Shown here piece by piece: positions 59,590-64,000 of a DNA stretch of 64,000 bases (its first letter is position 1; each line of letters starts with the position of its first letter). A program made the position numbers and the translations under genes. A model generated the notes under the pieces. That model saw only the letters and a program-made list of their open reading frames with translations, did no database searches and was not told the origin of the DNA. Location of the stretch: assembly GCA_037976565.1 (NCBI GenBank), contig CP137668.1, positions 35,292,088 to 35,356,087 of the forward strand. Reading direction: 5' to 3'. Origin of the DNA: Mesocentrotus franciscanus. Taxonomy: Eukaryota > Echinodermata > Echinoidea > Camarodonta > Strongylocentrotidae.

Positions 59590-60660
59590 TTGTGTCTGTA
59601 CTTTGTAGTTGTAGGGATGACATTTTCATTCGTAGGTGAAATGAATTGGTGTAAGAGGATTTAGTGGATTCACATAATACTGCATTACCATTTATTTTCA
59701 GTGCGGAATGACCCGGAATGACAGGGCTATCATTGTCAGAACTATTAGAGGTGATGAAAACTGAAATTTTCAATATTTTAGGCTAAATATGATAGTTCAC
59801 CCCCACCCCTTGGCAAAATTTAACATTGCCTAAGCAAATCTTTGCATATAATATGTTCAAAATGTTCTGTCAATTCTTTACGGTAAATAATTCTAGTTTG
59901 TTCTAGTCAGTAAGCCCTGGCAGTAAGTTTCGAAAGTGTTGAAAAGTAGAAGTATAATCATCTGAAATAATGATCGAGTTGCACTGCATTGTATTGTTTG
60001 TATTGTATTGCACTGCCGTTATGGCTTCTCATAAATTATATCCAAAATCGGACACGCTTAAAAGATACGTACGAATTCAAGGGTCCCTTTAAAAGTTTAA
60101 ATTAATATTTTTATCGATACTTGTAATATTTATCCATCAATTCTAAACATTCCTAATTTCCACCAGACCGACACTTCAGGCTTATCTCAAGTGTTGAGCT
60201 CATGCATGACGATTTGATAGAGATCTAGCGCCATCTACGAGAATATGACAAGAACGTATACACATTTCTAATTCATTAGCGTATCTAAAATAATATTTTG
60301 TATTCTATTCTTAGTCTTTATTGTCCGATATTCTGCTCCCGAGTTTGGAACGCGTTTGTGATCTAATTAGCACGACTGTGTTTAAATTTCCAGATACATA
60401 CTCTTTATCCTATATTATTTTTTAAAAAAATTAAGAACTCATACACACTTTGTATTTATTATTTTCCAGATTTTCAATTTACAAACATGGAATAAGGTTG
60501 TAACAAATTATTCATCATAGGGAACGATCAATATACTTGTAAATTTGTAATGGAGGGGAGGAGTGGGCATTGATAGAATTTGGAAAGAGGGAGAGTAGGA
60601 AAATGGAGGTGACGAAGAGGAGGGAATGAAAACAGTGATATAAAGATAAAAGGGAGAGAT
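59590..60660. other. Intergenic, no feature recognised
   Basis: AT-rich unique-looking DNA; purine-rich from about 60550. Nothing recognised. Confidence 0.5.
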
Positions 60661-60689
60661 ATAATTATGTACATAACGAGGAGAAGGTG

Positions 60690-60690
60690 T

Positions 60691-60749
<59 letters not shown>
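60690..60749. repeat. (GA)n microsatellite
   Basis: Uninterrupted (ag)n of about 57 bases. Confidence 0.96.
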
Positions 60750-60875
60750 AAGATAGTGAGACAGACGGGCGGACAGACATACAGGCGAAGGGAAAACTGA
60801 CAGAGAAGCAAGAGAGGGGTGACCAATAACAGTAACGGTGGTATGGATATAGAACTACTATTTCTCCTCTTCCAC

Positions 60876-60876
60876 T

Positions 60877-60941
<65 letters not shown>

Positions 60942-60962
60942 TTACTACTACTACTACTACTC

Positions 60963-61037
<75 letters not shown>
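60876..61037. repeat. (CTA)n trinucleotide array
   Basis: About 160 bases of cta triplets with single att and tcc interruptions: the reverse complement of the (TAG)n motif seen at 12388 and 63842. Poly-Leu, poly-Val and poly-Ser frames are artefacts. Confidence 0.96.
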
Positions 61038-61164
61038 TAGCCAAACCGCTTCATTGTCAGTATACGGAGCTCTTACCATACAGGTTCCTATTAACTATGC
61101 CTTCAGGTCAAGGGAGGCACGAATTCACTGGCACGTCTGTACATACATGTCTAACCTAAACCAC

Positions 61165-61232
61165 GTGCTCAAATTATGTTTTTGTTTTGTTTTGTTTTGT
61201 TTTTTTGTTTTTGTTTTTGTTTTTTTTTTCAT
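61165..61232. repeat. (TTTTG)n repeat
   Basis: gttttgttttgttttg, then tttttgtttttg and a T run. Confidence 0.93.
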
Positions 61233-61799
61233 TTGACATTTTTGAATCGTAAAGAAACAAAATGTAGGACTAGTCGTAATCGTTAAAATGATGAAACGAC
61301 AGTTTCCAAAATTTCCTAGATCACGGCATGGCGCCTCCTAGGGCCGCATGCCTGGGAGAGAAACAGGTCAACTATTAACTATCTGTGACCCAGAGGCGTT
61401 CAGCACTGTACTGGGCGTGTTTATGAGTTTTAGCAGGTCTGCATAGATGTGGATTTACAAACGCACTGCTTTGAGGAACATATCGGCGCCAACAAGTTGT
61501 TTATATTATCCAATTTATTTTGTTTTCTCGGACTTGGAGGGGAAAATGCTTCCCAAATATACATCACTTGATCTGCATAGCGAGACTGAATCCATCAGTG
61601 AGGCTTGAAAAGGATTTGATCTTATTTTTAAATATATATATATATATACACACACAATGTATATATTATGTATACCGGATCGAGAAATGTTTCATTATGT
61701 GGCAGTCGGACGTTTGTTTCTAAAGATAGCTCGCACCGGGTTCGCCACTTGCGTCAGTTATGCAAATTTGTGACGTCAGAATGCGCTTTTTGATACGTG

Positions 61800-61990
61800 C
61801 CTCTCTCCCGTTTTCTCTTTCTTTCTCTCACTCTTTCTCCTCTACTTCTCCATTTCTCCCTTCCACTCGGGGGCCCTCTATCTCTCTCACCCTCTCTTCT
61901 CTTCTCTGCCTCAATCTCCTACTCTGTTTTTATCTCTCTCTCCCAATCATGCTCTTATCTTTCACGATTCCCGCTCTGTCCTCCCCACCC

Positions 61991-62036
<46 letters not shown>

Positions 62037-62080
62037 ATCCTCCTCTCTCTCGCCCCTTCTCTATCCCTACTCAATCTCTG
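61800..62080. repeat. CT-rich tract with (CT)n core
   Basis: ct-rich throughout with a pure (tc)n run at 61995-62032. Overlapping Leu/Ser frames are artefacts. Confidence 0.9.
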
Positions 62081-62499
62081 TGACTATCCTTCTTTCTTGA
62101 TATTTGTGAATAGACCCCTACCCTTTGCTCATTGAAGATCTCAATTTCGGTATTTTCTTTCTACAAAACATGAATTCTAAGTCTTCCTTTCGGAGATTTG
62201 CAGATTATCTTGAATTCCCTCATAAAAATTAAGATATTTAGCTCTGTGGGCGAAACGGGGGGTCCTCTCCAATTGAGAAACATAATGAAATAAATTAAGA
62301 AGAAGAAAAAAGGGGGACGACACTCATAGGCCCAAACAGGACTGTGTCGTGAATTCACTGCTGAACGCCAACATCAATGGAAGCAGGGTGTAATTTATTT
62401 ACACTTGCCAGATTCTTCAGCTATGTATTTCGCCAGAAATTCCAGGATTCCCGGCAGAAAGAGATTTCACGTCTGGAAAAAGAAAATGTTTGCCAACCC

Positions 62500-62572
62500 C
62501 CCACCCCCACACCCACACACACACACACGCACACAGACACACAGACCACACACAAGCCCACGCACACACGTG
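62500..62572. repeat. (CA)n microsatellite
   Basis: ccccacccccacacccacac followed by acacac with gc and ga variants. Confidence 0.9.
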
Positions 62573-62579
62573 TACATCT

Positions 62580-63840
62580 GTAAGTCATGCAGGATTCCAG
62601 ACATAATTATTATCTGAATCGCGTTGCAAAAATAAAAATATCACAATCCTGATAAGCAAGGAAATTTTACACGTCGAATGGAATGTGCATAGATAACTGG
62701 TCTTCAGTCTTTTCACTACCATTAAAAAAATAGAGGTATGAGTTATTTCCTTTCTTTTCGTTTGTGTTTGAACCACCAAAGAACAATGATTAACATAGGC
62801 CTATTTGAAATGCGCCAGTTCACTATTTATTACGTCACAATTAAAGCGAGCTGAAGTGTATTTAAGATGAAGCAACTGAAACAATATTCCAACGCATACC
62901 TTTGAGCGTAAGATTTGAAACACAATGCACTCACAGTCAATCTAAGAGGCATTTTCTCTCAACAAATCTCTACAATGCTGCATACAATTTTAAAATTCAT
63001 TCATTTGAGGGGCAGAGCAGGTGCAGTATTAAATTAGTGCGAAGTCTGGTGAATTAAGCTTATCCACTCTCGTGAATTTTAATCGTCGGATGTAGTGAAA
63101 TAACTATCGTATAAACTCTTCTTCTTTGGGGTGTATAATGTTAGCTTTCATTTGTACTGATATTGTTTACAAATATGTTTTTTATGGATTTAAACGATAT
63201 AATCCTCAATGGAACGCGGCGCCCAAAACCAGCAGCTTACCACTGCACCGAGCCGAATGCCAAGTGACTCGCCTGCATAAAATGTGTCTCTGGTGTATAA
63301 TGACGCAAATGAGAGGTTTTAAAGCGAGAAGAGTCCATTTTAACGGAGGGGTAATGGGGCGAAGTGGTACGAGCGTTATCATCAGAGTTCGCCACCGACA
63401 TTAATACTAGCTATCATCTTCCATAGATGTTGAACTATTTCAACCATTCTATTATCTACACCACTAATTATCTAACTATTTAATAACTGTCTGTCATAAC
63501 CACAGACGTGAAAAGCTTATCTATTAAGTTGTTATATTATGCTCATTTGAATTCAGTGTGGAGGTTTATATACTTTCGGTTTAAAAACATTCAGAATAAG
63601 TCCTCTCTTCTACCCAAGCAGGTGCCCATCAATTATTCTATCTAAACACCAGGTTGAATCACGCTTCATTTATTCTTCTTTTCCCAACTTGTGATTTTTT
63701 TTTCCCTGGAAAAGGTCTTCACAACGGTATCTTATTTGTTAATGAACAAACATTTTGAGAGGCAAAACACGAGTCCTAAGAGCGAGTAAGTCAACTCAAA
63801 CAATCATTATGTAATGCGCTATATTAATGTTACACATTAT
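62580..63840. other. Intergenic, no feature firmly recognised
   Basis: AT-rich. On the minus strand near 63250-63200, cggctcggtgcagtggtaag followed by ctgctggttttgggcg is weakly A-box-like, but no B box or body confirms a SINE. Confidence 0.4.
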
Positions 63841-63841
63841 T

Positions 63842-63849
63842 AGTAGCAT

Positions 63850-63905
<56 letters not shown>

Positions 63906-63906
63906 A

Positions 63907-63966
<60 letters not shown>

Positions 63967-63968
63967 CT

Positions 63969-64000
<32 letters not shown>
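63842..64000. repeat. (TAG)n trinucleotide array, runs off window end
   Basis: About 155 bases of agt/tag triplets with one aat and one ctg interruption, continuing to the last base. Confidence 0.97.

Noticed and set aside
59099..59773. 224- and 183-residue His/Thr/Pro-rich frames on the - strand
   Set aside because: All derive from the (GGT)n minisatellite; all frames on both strands are open because the triplets contain no stop.
60508..61054. 178- and 129-residue poly-Val/poly-Ser frames
   Set aside because: (CTA)n and (GA)n arrays read in frame.
1..64000. Viral, transposase or reverse-transcriptase genes
   Set aside because: No frame with recognisable catalytic motifs was found on either strand; all mobile elements seen are non-autonomous.

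Overview
This window is animal nuclear DNA. It is AT-rich and intron-rich, coding density is very low, and microsatellites, SINEs and short foldback elements are abundant. There is no operon structure and no bacterial signal. The content (tRNA-headed SINEs, many small inverted-repeat elements, a sperm-flagellum coiled-coil gene, a GPI-type Ly6 gene) fits a marine invertebrate deuterostome, most likely an echinoderm such as a sea urchin. That assignment is an inference; no mitochondrial, rRNA or species-specific marker is present.

Only two protein-coding genes could be supported. The first, on the + strand, is the 3' part of a Ly6/uPAR (three-finger) gene with three exons at 28059-28166, 28725-29009 and 29700-29935. 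They encode a cysteine-rich extracellular protein with a C-terminal hydrophobic GPI-type tail; the signal-peptide exon was not found. The second, on the - strand, spans 38023-56795. It has thirteen exons for a coiled-coil protein of about 630 residues that I recognise as FLACC1-like (ALS2CR12, flagellum associated coiled-coil). Splice phases chain cleanly through exons 1-9 and again through exons 10-13. The junction between exons 9 and 10 does not resolve and is reported as an anomaly. The two genes show no functional link.

Layout: 1-27.7 kb is gene-free and holds a ~90-bp tandem repeat (148-491), a nested foldback element built from CGTAA arrays (2930-4403), two copies of a GTTGCACACGAGG inverted-repeat element, SINE pieces and many simple repeats. 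A U2 snRNA-like fragment lies at 27702. The Ly6 gene covers 28-30 kb, with one small inverted-repeat element in its last intron and two foldback elements just downstream. 31-38 kb is intergenic, with a large (GAT)n tract. 38-57 kb is the FLACC1-like gene; SINEs and foldback elements occupy its introns. Upstream of its start are a 511-bp palindrome (57650-58160) and a SINE with a 7SL-like head (58271). The last 5 kb is mostly simple repeat: (GGT)n, (GA)n, (CTA)n, (CT)n, and (TAG)n running off the window end.

The most unusual feature is the 2930-4403 element. It has two nested pairs of inverted termini flanking blocks of a degenerate 10-11 bp CGTAA repeat. Repeat orientation alternates from block to block, and the spacing is close to one helical turn.
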